DNA of 64,000 nucleotides from Patiria miniata (taxonomy: Eukaryota > Echinodermata > Asteroidea > Valvatida > Asterinidae), in assembly GCF_015706575.1 (NCBI RefSeq), contig NW_024037057.1, positions 2,127,501 to 2,191,500 of the forward strand, written 5' to 3'. A model generated the notes under the pieces. The model was not told the DNA's origin. It ran no database searches and saw only the letters and a program-made list of their open reading frames with translations. Position 1 is the first letter of the stretch; each line of letters starts with the position of its first letter. Below are positions 22,134 to 34,000 of this stretch, in pieces. A program made the translations under genes and the position numbers.

Positions 22134-22478
22134 CTGTTAAATTCCGAGCTCTGATATTGAATTCCCAATTCGTCGCATGACTGCTCCCCTTCGAGGCCGA
22201 GGACTGGATGATACTGGTATTCGACAATGCATAGAGCGACGTTCCCACCATGTTGTCGTAATTCTCTAATGGCTTGGTCCAAGTAGACGGGAAATCCTGC
22301 ATACTGATCGAATGGACGTCTGACTGGTCCGCCGCTGTGATGTCGATGTAAATAAACGTGCTGGGGTCGCTGGTAACCAACCACCCACAGAAGTAGTGGT
22401 AGAATGTTGGAACCGACAGATGTACTGGTACTGTCTCTTCTCCTGTTATGCTGATTACGCTAGGTCCGCAGATGGTGA
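22134..22478 (-). CDS. Gene A exon 12: CUB5
   Basis: 345-nt phase 1-1 exon: CGPSVISITGEETVPVHL, YHYFCGWLVTSDP, a central ENYDNMVGTSLYALS, and NWEFNIRARNLTG. Two cysteines, as in a short CUB. Acceptor TTTAAG, donor GTATGA. Confidence 0.78.
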
Positions 22479-23900
22479 CTTAAAAACAAAAATGAGAAAA
22501 ATGTTTCCATTACCTGAATGCATTGTACATGTATAGGGAATTGCGGACGGCTTAAATCAATCACAAAACATGTTTAAAATTATAATTTTGTACACAAATA
22601 CTTTAGGTGGTAATACGGACGATGCAAATACCGGGCGAATTGGACGTCACGAATAGTTACTTGTTTTGTCAGATCAGCCGAAACAGCTCTAGTTTTGTTT
22701 TTCTTTTTTCTTGTCTTTTTTTCGGAATGTACGAGTTTTTTTTTTTTTTTGCACCAGTACGCGTCGGCACTGATCAATTTCAGCCTTTGCTCACACATAG
22801 ACCACCAGCCGCTGATGCCCACAATAAAAACAAAAAATAACGTCATGATCACGTCATCTCAAGTCATGAGACATCACATTACATTGGGATTATTTGTAGG
22901 CCTATATCTAGAGAATTACAGGTAAAAATATGTGAAGAACTGTTGTGTACAATTTAATCATAATGTGCTTGAGATATGGTGATAATCTTTAAAAAAAATG
23001 TTTAAATCCATACTCAATTTCCAACTATGACACATCCCTGTATAATAAGGTACTTATTATACGCCTCGACTTACTGCATGTGCGGCTGTTTACGGATGTG
23101 TTTGTGGGGCGTACGTATGTACGTGCAGACAAAGTACATGCAAAGGTCGTTGAGGGTCGTTAGTCATCATGAAGTCACGTACCCCAATGTGTACCTATAA
23201 CACATCCTTGTCATACAAACATTCTTTCAACCAAATCGGATGTACAAATATTTATTCGAATATGGGGATTTAAAATATACAACTTCTTATGTTTCAAAGG
23301 ATTTATGACTTTGTTTGATGCAAAAAAAGTATTGCAGAGAAAATAACATGTGCCAAGGGTAGTACCAAGAGTATGGGATAGGGGATATACCCCCCCCCCA
23401 AAAAAAAAAAAAAAAAAGAGAAAGAAAAAAATCCGAAGAAAAAGAAATGTCCAAACAAAAAAGAATGCCGAAACAAACATCGACGTCGAAACATGGTAGA
23501 TACCTAAACTAGGATGTGTCATAACAATTGAAGTGCCGTCATGATGACGTCATCACATGTCATGTGATATCAGAGTAAAGGACATTTTCTTAGGCCACTG
23601 TGCAGTGAACAAAAGGTCTGTATCGGTTGTAATTTGGTGTCATTATTTTGTTTTATTCGTGAAATTTAGTAACAACTTGACACAGTCACATAGTCATTTC
23701 AAAGTTCAAACAACCGAAACAGCTGGGTTTTGTTTTTCTAGTTTAAGTTTATGTATTCGTTTGCCGAACAAATTGATATTGGGACATAAAAACTTACCCG
23801 AACCAAATAGCAATGCGCTGTCAATACTGCATATAATGTGCATGCTTATTCCCTGTTCACGTTAGCACCAATTAAATAATCCAAAACAATACAAACTTAC
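22479..23900. other. Gene A intron with repeat sequence
   Basis: 1.42-kb intron. 23,020-23,560 carries ACACATCC words and a GATGACGTCATCAC block resembling 53,600-54,250 in gene B (a dispersed repeat bounded by ATGTGTCATA). Poly-C9/poly-A18 at 23,391-23,417 is low-complexity. Confidence 0.5.
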
Positions 23901-24011
23901 AGCAATCAAATTCGTCGAAGGCGTTGCTGCAGTCGGTAATATGGTCACATATCCTGGTCACCTTAACGCATTTGCCATCACCACAATGGTACTCAGAGGA
24001 ACTGCATCCGC
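23901..24011 (-). CDS. Gene A exon 11: LDLa module
   Basis: 111-nt phase 1-1 exon: CSSSEYHC, GKC, RIC, TDC, FDC. Six cysteines plus one extra made at the exon junction; calcium half CDHITDCSNAFDEFDC. Donor GTAAGT after TGCT. Confidence 0.82.
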
Positions 24012-24992
24012 CTTCAAAGGAAGATGAACAGAACAAACTCGAATTTGGGATCGCTTAGGTACTCTGGATAGCACTTAAAATACACCTCAAGTTAGTCCAT
24101 GGAAGTTGCTATGTCCCTGGTTCCCAAATATTCTTGTAGTAAATAAATATAAAAAAAAAACAATTTGAATAATTGTTCAGCCTCAATCAGCCTCACTGGT
24201 GCCCGCCAGTGTGGAGAACATCCGGGGATAACTGGTAGGCGCTGAACCACATTTTACGCGGAATATTGCGTGGAGACCCAAAAGACTTGTTTATCCGAGC
24301 CGTACTTTATTTTGAGCAAATGCGAATGACCATCCAGCGTACGTGATTTATACACAACAACGTCATTGTTGGTACTCAATCACATTTGTCTCTAGACAGC
24401 CGATATTAACGTATCGACATGTAAACTCTCAAGACTCCCGGAAAATATTGTACCGCAATCCGTGTCCAAGTTTGTTGAACCCTTTCCGTCGTAAAAAATG
24501 ACACATTTCTGGTTCACATAACATGCTTAGATGTCATTTTTTTTCACGCGGAAAAGAACACGGTTAGGCAAATGTGTAGTCAGATTTCGGTTTAATATGA
24601 CCCGGGAGATTTTAGAGTGTGTAACTTCGATAGCTTAACAAGTGCTTACACATACTCCTTGTCAAACTTATACTGTTGTAAAATGGGGCAAGTGTGCACG
24701 CTCGCGCTAGAGGCTTGGATAGTCAAAATATGTTGTTTTCTTCCGGATGCTGAAACTGAACTCGAAGGCCTTGCGGAGAGCGAGTTGCGCTCCAAACAAG
24801 CGAGTGACCTAACGAGCTCCTAGCGAGTACCCTTGCGAGAACTCGGGGAACTCGCAAAGTTTCGAATGTGTTTTAAAACCCGGCGAACAATTGCGAGCGT
24901 CCCCTGCCAGCTTGTTCTGAGTATCCACACCCTCTCATCACCTCTCACCACCACTTGCAGGTCCACCATCGACCCGTGGACCCTTAACTTAC
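24012..24992. other. Gene A intron
   Basis: 981 bp. Nothing recognised beyond AT-rich sequence and a GCGAG-rich stretch at 24,700-24,900. Confidence 0.5.
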
Positions 24993-25106
24993 CGCAACCA
25001 AGCTCATCTGTGAAGTCATCGCAATCTCTGGAGACGTTGCACCTGGCAGAGAGAGGCACGCACTGCAGTCCGTACGAACAAGGAAACTCATCGACTGTGC
25101 AGTTTA
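24993..25106 (-). CDS. Gene A exon 10: LDLa module
   Basis: 114-nt phase 1-1 exon: CTVDEFPC, LQC, ARC, RDC, LGC, with acidic half CDDFTDELGC. Donor GTAAGT; acceptor ACCATAG has a poor pyrimidine tract. Confidence 0.82.
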
Positions 25107-25627
25107 CTATGGTCAGTGGTTAAAAAGTATGAATGACATTCAAAAGACTGAGATCATTGCGAAGGAACTGCAAAATAAAACGCCAAGCCGGATGCCGTCT
25201 TGAGAGCAAGTTTACGGTTGCACCGTGTGACAAATCTCTCTTGTGCGTTAGTGCTGTTCTGAAATAAACTGTGGGAAAATTGACGTTTCGGAAATTTGTA
25301 AGACCTCTTCCCGAGTGCTCGAACAGACAATGTCGTTCGGCGTGGCCGGCCTGCCTGGGGCCTTGCATGATGTCTTCTTACGGGGATAGATCGAGGAGTC
25401 AGGGCCGTCAGATTTTGTTTATCAGATTGTTGCGGACACGCGGACACAGTCGTATTAATATAATTGTTCTAATGTATAGTGTCAGGACTAGGGAGGTGGT
25501 GTCCGCCTACAACCCCCCAACCGTGCCTGATATGCAAATACATTTTTTAACCCCACAAGCGTACTCTCATTCCCAAATTTGCCATGAAAACCTTCCCAGT
25601 ATCGGGAGGGTCAATCAACCGGCTTAC
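25107..25627. other. Gene A intron
   Basis: 521 bp with no recognised element. Overlapping frames on both strands here are chance. Confidence 0.5.
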
Positions 25628-26002
25628 CAGTGTGGTTGACCTGAGTCACTTCAAACGTGAAGTGGTTGGCCTCCGAGTCGCCTTTAGTCGTTAGAATGTA
25701 GAACCTCATCCATGCCTTGTCACTTTCTGGGATGACCACCGACCCCTTAGGCAGGACGCCGCCGGAATTCTTGTTCACAATCCGCGAGGCGTAGGAGCCC
25801 GGATCGTGGCCGTTGCCGATCTGCATGTAGCTGCTGGTCTCCGTCACGTACTCCACGACGCGGATCACGATGCGGTGGTGCGGGTCCGAGGCCTGCAGGA
25901 GCCAGATGCAGGACACAAGGTCGTTGTCGGGCGAGACGGACGGGGAATGGATATACTCGGGAGAGTCGGGAAGTAGACGGATCATGGACGGCCCACAGTA
26001 AG
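25628..26002 (-). CDS. Gene A exon 9: CUB4
   Basis: 375-nt phase 1-1 exon: YCGPSMIRLLPDSPEYIHSP, SCIWLLQASDPHHRIVI, YMQIGNGHDPGSY, WMRFYILTTKGD, FTFEVTQVNHT. The LQASDPHHRIVIRVVEY strand and the IGNGHD loop are typical CUB. Acceptor CAATAG, donor GTAAGC. Confidence 0.85.
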
Positions 26003-26319
26003 CTATTGGAAAGCAGAACAAACTAGTTATGACCGGGAACAATTGATGACGCTGTGACATCTCTGTCGAGAATGTTCAGAGCGTGCAGGACAGGACATAT
26101 CACGTGAGTGCAATATTCACAGGCAAAATAAACACTAGCAAATGTCATTTCGACCGAGAATAGTGTGAGGGATTCTGGGCAAAATCCGACCAGGGACTGT
26201 TAAGAGTGCATAAGGTTAGGTTTCGATTGAGATTCCGCGTTTTAACCTTTCACGTGATTTTAGTTTATTCGAATGAATCGAAATCCAACGTTTCTGACTG
26301 ACTACATGAGCAAACCTAC
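26003..26319. other. Gene A intron
   Basis: 317 bp, no recognised feature. Confidence 0.5.
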
Positions 26320-26436
26320 CGCAATCCATCTCGTCGAAGTAATTTAAACAACGCCGACTGCCATCGCAGATCAGAGCATCGGAAACGCATTTGTCGTTCC
26401 GGTCACTGCAGTGCATCATGTCGAAAGGGCAAGGCC
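26320..26436 (-). CDS. Gene A exon 8: LDLa module
   Basis: 117-nt phase 1-1 exon: CPFDMMHC, DKC, LIC, RRC, MDC. Six cysteines, with second half CDGSRRCLNYFDEMDC. Donor GTAGGT. Confidence 0.83.
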
Positions 26437-26559
26437 CTTAAACAACGACAAAATAAACAAGACCAAATTGGCATTAGGGGTCTTAGTTGTCATGTGAGTC
26501 TTTTATTGGCAAAGTAAGACTTAAGGAAGTCTACTCCTCAATTGACGGTGCACTCAGCT

Positions 26560-26997
26560 CGATCTGTGGGTTTGAGCATGTATTATTCATCATCATTGGG
26601 CGGCTCAGCCGAGACGGATGAAACCAAGCTCTTCCAGACTCTCGTGTCAGCCATGGCCGTGGTGATGTACAGTGTCGACGTAGTTGAGGGGTCTCCTCCC
26701 TCTGTTGGGGCAAGGCAATCTCCAGCAGATGAAGTCAGACACAGTTTGCTCTTTGGTTCTGTAGCAGTGGCCGACAAGGCGGGCTCTGCGTTGTGCCACT
26801 GTAGTTGAAATAGGTAGGATGTTGCTATACATTTCTGCCTTTGTCTTATGTTCCTTCCATGATATATTTTGCCTTCTCATGAGAAGGCAAGCGTAGGTGC
26901 TATCTAGTCTCTGTTTAAGCTGCTCTTTCACAGACCATGTCTCGGCACCGTATGAACATGTATAATAATTATAAATATGACCGAAAGGAGAATTCAT
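26560..26997 (-). pseudogene. Non-LTR retrotransposon fragment (reverse-transcriptase C-terminus)
   Basis: A 116-codon frame (26,647-26,997) reads YGAETWSVKE, LMRRQNISWKEH, RRARLVGHCYR and NRGRRPLNYVD. These are the C-terminal region of many LINE polyproteins (YGSETW...W...R..L.GH..R...GR). Only the tail is present, with no catalytic domain, so it is a dead 5'-truncated copy in the intron between exons 7 and 8. Confidence 0.7.
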
Positions 26998-27077
26998 TTC
27001 CGTGTACTAGCCATTACTAATTACCTTAAAAAAAGAGAGTTAACCGAAAGTCAAATGAGAGCTACATTTCAACTTAC

Positions 27078-27194
27078 CGCATCCAAATTCATCTGACTTA
27101 TCAGCGCAGTCCTGATATCCATCGCATACCTGCCTGCCGTCGATGCACTCGATTGCGGAGCGGCACAGGAAACTATCTGCACCAGCGCACGACA
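27078..27194 (-). CDS. Gene A exon 7: LDLa module
   Basis: 117-nt phase 1-1 exon, the cleanest LDLa in gene A: CAGADSFLC, IEC, QVC, and CDGYQDCADKSDEFGC with every calcium-binding position. Donor GTAAGT. Confidence 0.88.
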
Positions 27195-27665
27195 CTTAGT
27201 ACAAAACAGAAAAAAATACTTATAAAAGCCACTTTTAATTAATATTTACGCTATGAAAAAAAATGTAACAAATATTCCACTAAAGGCTTGGGGTGATAAA
27301 GTTCTCTTCGTACATGGTGTTTGTGTTCGGTTAGGGGCGAATTCCACATATTTCGGATGCCGTATTTTGCAGGCAAGCAATGTTGATTACAAGTTGTCCA
27401 GATGGAATTGTACATCTGATTTAGGGACGAGGCCAAACACACATTAAAAGTGTTTTTTTTTTTTATCTAGACTTAAACGCCATCCCTTAACGCCATTAGC
27501 AACGTCAGCAGCCCCCCCCCCAACAGATGTCTGTTCCCTTCCCAATTTAAAATCTGGAATTGAACATAATGATAAATAAGCTATCTTCAGTGCTCTGTCC
27601 TCCACCCCTTTCAAAAAGGTATGCACCCTCAGGTGCCCCCAGAAGTTTAATAAGGTTACTGTTAC
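27195..27665. other. Gene A intron
   Basis: 471 bp with a poly-C9 run at about 27,513 and poly-T at 27,452. Nothing else. Confidence 0.5.
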
Positions 27666-28043
27666 CCGGATCAACAGCCGTCACATTGAGCTCCAGTGTA
27701 GTCTCGTTGTCCGCTTCCAGTCGTATCCACGTTTGAGACGCGTTCACCACTCGGCTAGCCTCCCTCAAAGTCTTGTAGACCTTAACGACGTCATCCAGCT
27801 CGCCATTAATGTCTAGTATCCCGACTACCAAGTTGACGCTGGGCTTGGCTTTGTACGGCTCGAATCGATGGAAATCGATTTTGATCTTCTGGCCCGGTTC
27901 GGCGTAGATCCACCAAGTGCAGTTTGTTAGCGAAGCGGCTTTAGGCTCCCTGTCGCCTTCCGTAAGGGCGCCTTGAGGAAAGACTAACGAGTATGACTGC
28001 GTTTTGCTGAGAACGATTGACAAAGACCCGCATTCATGTGAAT
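27666..28043 (-). CDS. Gene A exon 6: CUB3
   Basis: 378-nt phase 1-1 exon: CGSLSIVL, YSLVFPQG, NCTWWIYAEPGQKIKIDFHRF (CxWxI...G.xIxxxFxxF is the core CUB signature), WIRLEADNETTLELNVTAV. NCT and NVT are possible glycosylation sites. Acceptor CTTTTTAG; donor GTAACA is atypical but in phase. Confidence 0.86.
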
Positions 28044-28497
28044 CTAAAAAGCAAAATGCACCGTACATTAAAATGTGTATAACATAGCTATCTAATATAG
28101 CTAAAGTGCTAAATTAAATATAGATCTATGATAAGAATGACCAGGCTTCGCCTCTCCTACTACGCAGGGGGGGGGGGGGGGGCTTTATTAATTTTGCTTG
28201 CATGGAGGTGTTATACTCTGTAAAACAGAATTTGGGTAAAAGACTGTTGGACAATGTTATTTGAATTTACCTTATTGTTGGTTAATTTGTGTAAAACATT
28301 ACTACTTCTTGGGAAGAATTTACCCAAGAATATGGGCAGTTGGTACGTTGACAAATATTGGGCAAAATATCAACTCATTTGCCCAACGTTTTTTATAGTG
28401 TAGGTGCATATACAAGGAAAGTAAAATTCACAGCGTTCACTTGTTCTCTCCAATCTTCAATCAAACGGGTATTATTTTCAAAAGGAAAATTGCTCAC
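28044..28497. other. Gene A intron
   Basis: 454 bp with a G16 run at 28,167-28,182. A TTGGG(T/C)AA(A/T) word recurs at about 28,230-28,390. Confidence 0.45.
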
Positions 28498-28635
28498 CGC
28501 GACCAAAATGTTGACGGGGGCGACCATCAATTTCTGCCGAGTAGTAGTTATGAAGACGTTCACACGGGACATCTTCAGCAAAACACATGGTATACGAAGA
28601 GCCGTAACATGGACATTCGTCGGATGAGCAAGACT
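28498..28635 (-). CDS. Gene A exon 5: degenerate LDLa-like Cys-rich module
   Basis: 138-nt phase 1-1 exon with five cysteines packed in the first half (CSSDECPCYG, TMCFAEDVPC). The second half (RLHNYYSAEIDGRPRQHF) has lost LDLa cysteines 5 and 6. Acceptor TATCAAG is poor; donor GTGAGC is good. Position and phases fit the CUB-LDLa alternation, but it could be a different small fold. Confidence 0.6.
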
Positions 28636-29360
28636 CTTGATAAAAAAATACATACTGATAAATTCGGAATTTAAAGAGCCATAAAAAAGAATTGCCAACA
28701 CATCAAGTTGTTATCAAAACAAAATTGCTTGGATTAACAATTGGACTGGCACAAAACATATGCATCTGTTACTCGCTGTTAATTAAAGATTTTTTTTTTC
28801 TCGAAACCTAAGATTTCTCACGACATATTAAAAAAACGGAAGACCTCATCTCAGTCTTATTTTCTAGATTAAATGACATGCCCTTCATGGAATCAACATA
28901 AAGGTGGTAATTCAAAAGCCGGTACATTTCAAATCACACTCGCAAGTGACATGGAATGATCAGTTTTCAAATGTAAATGAAATCAAAATATCAAGACAGC
29001 GAATGGGCTTTAGTCACGAGTCGGCCATATTGAATTTAAGTGAGGTAAAATCTTCTTGTTTGGAACTTGAAATGAAATGAAAGTAATGACATAAAGTTAC
29101 TTACATATTTTACCGGTCTGCTCTGAAGATTAATTTTAAATGTGTGATTAAAAGCACCATAATGTTGTAAGCCACCAAAAAAATGAAAGTGAGGGGCTAG
29201 AATGTATAAAATAGTCTTATACCATCCCACACAACAGTTCACAAATAAAATAAAATACATTTCAGGGAACCCGACCAAAATAGCTTTATCGTGATTAAGG
29301 TACATATGCACCTGTTTTGAATAATGTTTGAGCACCATTGTTGATAACCTAAATACTCAC
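28636..29360. other. Gene A intron
   Basis: 725 bp, AT-rich, with no recognised element. Confidence 0.5.
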
Positions 29361-29732
29361 TGTTTTGGTTCTCGATTGGGCTAACCGATATCTCGAAATC
29401 GGTACTTGTTTTCTCAGGACTGTGGAGACCAACGAGAATGACCAATCCCGATCGAAGAGAAATTACATTATTCGGAACCGTATCGGTGTCGAGAATCGAT
29501 TGTGTGCTATCGACAACGTCTGGTTGCAAAACGACCACACGAACTTGTCCACCCGAGCACTTCAACCTCGCCTCGATGCTGCGGCCCCAGGGACCCGTGA
29601 AAACCCAGCATGCTGAGGCCGGGATGGACTCCGTCAAGTTCGGTAGGAGAGCGGTTACTTGTTTAACGTCCGCAAATGCCGTACCGTACTCCAACTCGAC
29701 AGCTGTGCATGTACTGAATTTACTGCCCACCC
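29361..29732 (-). CDS. Gene A exon 4: CUB2
   Basis: 372-nt phase 1-1 exon: STCTAVELEYG, ACWVFTGPWGRSIEARLKC (the CUB core C-W-V-F...), RVVVLQPDVV, LVILVGLHSPEK, FEISVSPIE. Acceptor CCCGTAG, donor GTGAGT. Confidence 0.82.
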
Positions 29733-30859
29733 CTACGGGATAGAAAGAAAAGACGTTGCAGTCTCATGTTCAACAGTTTCTAAAACTCTACAGTTAATTT
29801 GTTTGTCTTGGTTCACTCTTTAGCCTAGACCAGTGGCGCCCTCCAGATTAGCCTAGTGCCGTGGCGCCCTCTAGAGACAAATTGCCTGTTCTCCGTTTGT
29901 ATTTCGAACTTACAGGCTAACTATGGCTGACCCGGCATATCCGGGTCGAATTTGACCCGCAAACAGGCTGACCAAGGATGACCCGGCATTACCTGTTCAA
30001 ACACAAATACCCTTTTTTCCGAGTCGTGTTGACCCGGAAAGGGTCAAACAAATTTGACCCGGAAACCGGGTCAAAATTCCGACCCGGGACCTTTTATATT
30101 AATCCGTTCATGTATTGTGTTGTTATCAATACCTCCGTATTGCCGTTTCGAGGCTCTACCATCTGAGTTGTCCTATTTTTTCGGTTCCACATTTCGGTTC
30201 CATATTTTGTGATTCCTTAAAGAAAATTGGAATTGTCTTTACTTTGATTCTCTCATGTAGTAACCTTTACACCTCCTCTAAGTGATGATGGATATACGCT
30301 GTACAAAGGTTAGAAGCATGACAAAACACACACACACACGGAAGACAACGAGCACGTGAAGCAGGGATTACAATTTGAAAATCCAGAATGATTTCCCTTT
30401 CGTAATATGGACGAACAATATACCACTAGGGAGACATGTTCATGTACTGGTGCACAAATAATAATCCGACTTTCCTCACCCCTAAGCCCAATAATCCTTA
30501 TTCAACCCTCTCGAATTTAGGTATCTTTATTGGACCATGGGCAATAGATGTAGCCTATGTTTTACAATAGAATCTGTAGCAATAGAAGCTGACGACATTG
30601 AAGTGTCTCGTGTCTCATTCCACATTTCTCCCAAAGGTAGACCACGCCAAAAGTATAATTAGCCACAATTACCAAATCACGAAACAGAGGCCTTGTTATT
30701 GAAAGTGTGATGTTAGGATTCGCATGTGAAATGCACACGGAGAAGACGAGGATTTACCAATCACACACTCGAATTATCGTAACATTCCTATCATTTTATA
30801 TTCAGGTCTAATGTTTTGTCTGCAAGTGTTGTGATGGCGGGTTCTGGTTTTGTACATAC
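29733..30859. other. Gene A intron with clustered GACCCGG words
   Basis: 1.13-kb intron. 29,930-30,090 has many TGACCCGG/CCGGGTCA words in both orientations. A CTAG(A/T)CCAGTGGCGCCCTC-type pair lies at 29,824-29,875. (CA)n at 30,330-30,340. No gene. Confidence 0.5.
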
Positions 30860-31024
30860 CACAGTCAGCCGCCGGGTTCCACAGGCAGAGACAACTACTG
30901 ATTTCATCATCAACGCAGAAAGAGGCGCCGTGCTCGCACAGATGTTCCAACGGTCCACAAATAGCTTTAGAAGCACAATAATAGAAATCACTCATTAGTA
31001 TGGACCCCGGCGTACACAAAGCCT
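30860..31024 (-). CDS. Gene A exon 3: divergent LDLa-like Cys-rich module
   Basis: 165-nt phase 1-1 exon. CTPGSILMSDFYYC is followed by an LDLa-like spacing CGPLEHLCEHGASFC, then ISSCLCLWNPAADCG. The acidic DxSDE half is absent. Acceptor GTCTAG, donor GTATGT. Confidence 0.65.
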
Positions 31025-31069
31025 CTAGACCGAAAACAAACAATGATTTGAAAACGTAGAGATCACATT

Positions 31070-34000
31070 TGTTGAGTTACAAACGCAGAGTGGTCGGACA
31101 GACAACTATTTCATTTAACACTTCTTAGCTAATTCATGGATATTTGTTTATGTCAGAAACATAAGATCACGAAATTTAAGCTTTCCAGTACAACCCACTA
31201 TTTCGTAAAACAAAAAGCATTTTTAGAGTTTGATAAATTTCAGGATACATTTTGTGAACAAGTAAAAGTTATTTCTGGTTTTATGACGCCATTACAGGAA
31301 CAATGGGGAAAGGAATAGCTCGGAGAGGAAACATGTTCATTTTGAAGGAAACAAAATTATGGAAATCTTGAAACTATAAGTGTATGTATGGATAACAACT
31401 AATTTCGGGTATGATGGCGTTACAGCATTATGGATCCAAAGGTCAACATTGTAACTTATATCATTGTTTGGCCTACGAACATAGTCATAAGACATGTATC
31501 AAATTATAAAAAAAAATAGTGATAGTTTTTAATTTCTCCCTACAGTAACTTCCGGTCTGACGACTTCAAGATGTTAAAACCTTGCAAAGTTATATGTGGT
31601 TAATACAAAAAATATCAAGGGGCGATATGGTAAAATTTTGAATGATTTTTTTAATTAAAAAGTGATCTGGTTATATAAAATAAAATGACATATGGCATGA
31701 TACTCATCTGAAGTATTCATGGAATATATTTAAATCTCAGCCAATTAATTCACCAATCCCTACTTCCAAATTAGTTGAAATTTACAATATTTGGTATTAT
31801 AAACATTGGTGTTTCTTCCTTTAGATTGTGCTGGTGTGATCAACGACTGGTGCGATAAAGGCAACAATTAAATGATTGTCTACGATGGATAAAGGACATT
31901 GAAAGAGAATGTTCTCATCCGTCTAGCTGACCAACAAAATCATTACATTTTCTCTAACATCAGGTGTTTAGAGGGACAAAATATAAATGGAACTCTCAAC
32001 TTTTTTTTGGTTGGGAGGGGTGTCTTGACGAAAGCCTGTGACAATGAACTTAATTTATAAACAATATTAGATTGAACGGGTCGAGAAAGTTTGGGGAACG
32101 TTTAGTAATCAACCGTGGAAGTTATCTATCGATTGGCAAGTGTCTGTCCTGTTTGTGAGTCTTTTTCATTGTGCGATGGACAAGACTCTATATGTTTCGG
32201 AAGAATCACCTGTGGAGTCCAATTTATCACGAACCTGGTCAGGAAAATTGCGAGTTGTCCCAGAGTTGAAAGCTCGCTAAAGGCACCCGGTCTAAAGGGC
32301 ACCAACAATATACAGGAAGAGCACTACAGTTAGAAACACACTTTTACGAAAGTTGTCATTGACTGAGCACGTCTTTGACAGTAATTTTTATTTTCAACGT
32401 GTACTTCTTGTTTTGACATCAATTTTGAGCACTTTGCCCGAGACCACCTCACACAAAATCCCTTCCCCCCTCAATTTCGTCGATAACGATAATGCAGTTT
32501 GGAGGTGTGGTTGTCAAAATGGAAAAGGAAAGAAACGTGAAAGATAGCTGGTGATTAATTGAAAGGGGTCCATATTCTTTTCAGACAAACAAATTACTTT
32601 TGCCTGACATCTTAATGCAACGTCAAGAACCCTATTAAATAAACGCCAACGACCATGTTTGTCTTTTTTCACACGTTGTGTATCGGTCTCTTCTACAGAT
32701 GTGTCAATACAAATTTGCCAATACCACTCACTTCGATTAGAGTGCGCGCAGTGAAAACATCGCCAAATCTACGCAATTTTTTCCACTTTCTTACAAACAT
32801 GCCACGCACACGTTCATTGTTTCCTCGTTTGCAATTTGAAGAAATAGCCGAGTACGCGATTTTATTGTTAAAGCGATAGTGAATCGGACTATCAACCTCA
32901 CAGAGTGTACTTTTAAAACAAGTTTAAAAATGAAACAGATCAAGGTTGGATTAAACCAAAATTTTAATCAAAAGAAAAACTCATTTTTCCCCCGAAACAC
33001 TTTGTCTGATTCAACTTAAACTTTGCTGAGTACTATCCATAGTTGCCTTTGCTTGTTTTCCAAATATCAATAAAATCTGTTATCTTACGGCAGAGATCTG
33101 AAGAAGCCATTTTAGGGTGAAGCTTATTGAGCTATTATTTCTTCTATAATCGGATGATGAAGTCTTCACCATAGCATCGACGTACACACACGTTTGTTTT
33201 ACATACGTAGTGAGGACTTTCCTTTCTTTGCGTGTAGTTAAGAAACACCAGTGGAAAAACTCATTTTTCTCAAACTGTGAAAACTCTTTTAACCCAATAT
33301 TTTTTTCTATAATTCCCTTTAGTGTTTCTGTTCATTCTGCTACAGATAAATCTAACCCCCAAAATGCCTCTAAACCTGTTTTCCAGAAATGGGGAAACAA
33401 AGTGTGGACGTGGACCAGTCCACACTTCGTCGATGCCACCTTCATTATGTGGACGTGTTTTGATCGGAGTACAAACCTACCACTGTTTATACTGGTTAAT
33501 ATAAACCTCCTTTGTGGAGTGGTCGGCTATAACTGGACCACTGTTTAGAAATGCTCTGATAATTTTTTTTTTTTTATAGTAATATGTACCACTCGGGATG
33601 AGGGTCTATATATGTTTAAAGTTACAAGTTCATACCATAAACCGTTTTTGAGAAAACCTGCGGAGAATTATTGTCCAGAAAAAACAATCAGAACAAGTTT
33701 TTAAGAGTGGTTGATGGTATGGACTTGTAACTTTCAACATATATCGATCCTCATCCCGAGTGGTGCATACTACTCTGACGTCATGATGACGTCATCGGGA
33801 TTCAAATGACAGGCAATTTTCTTTGAAAAAAATGACCATCTTCGTCAACCTATAATAATAATAATAATAAATTGCATTTATTATGCGCATATACCATAAA
33901 ATGTTCAAATGCGCATTACAAAATTTGAACAGTAGCTAACATATTAAAAATACGAATTCGAATTAAACATTAGTCTTAAATGTAAAAAACACTAGATATT

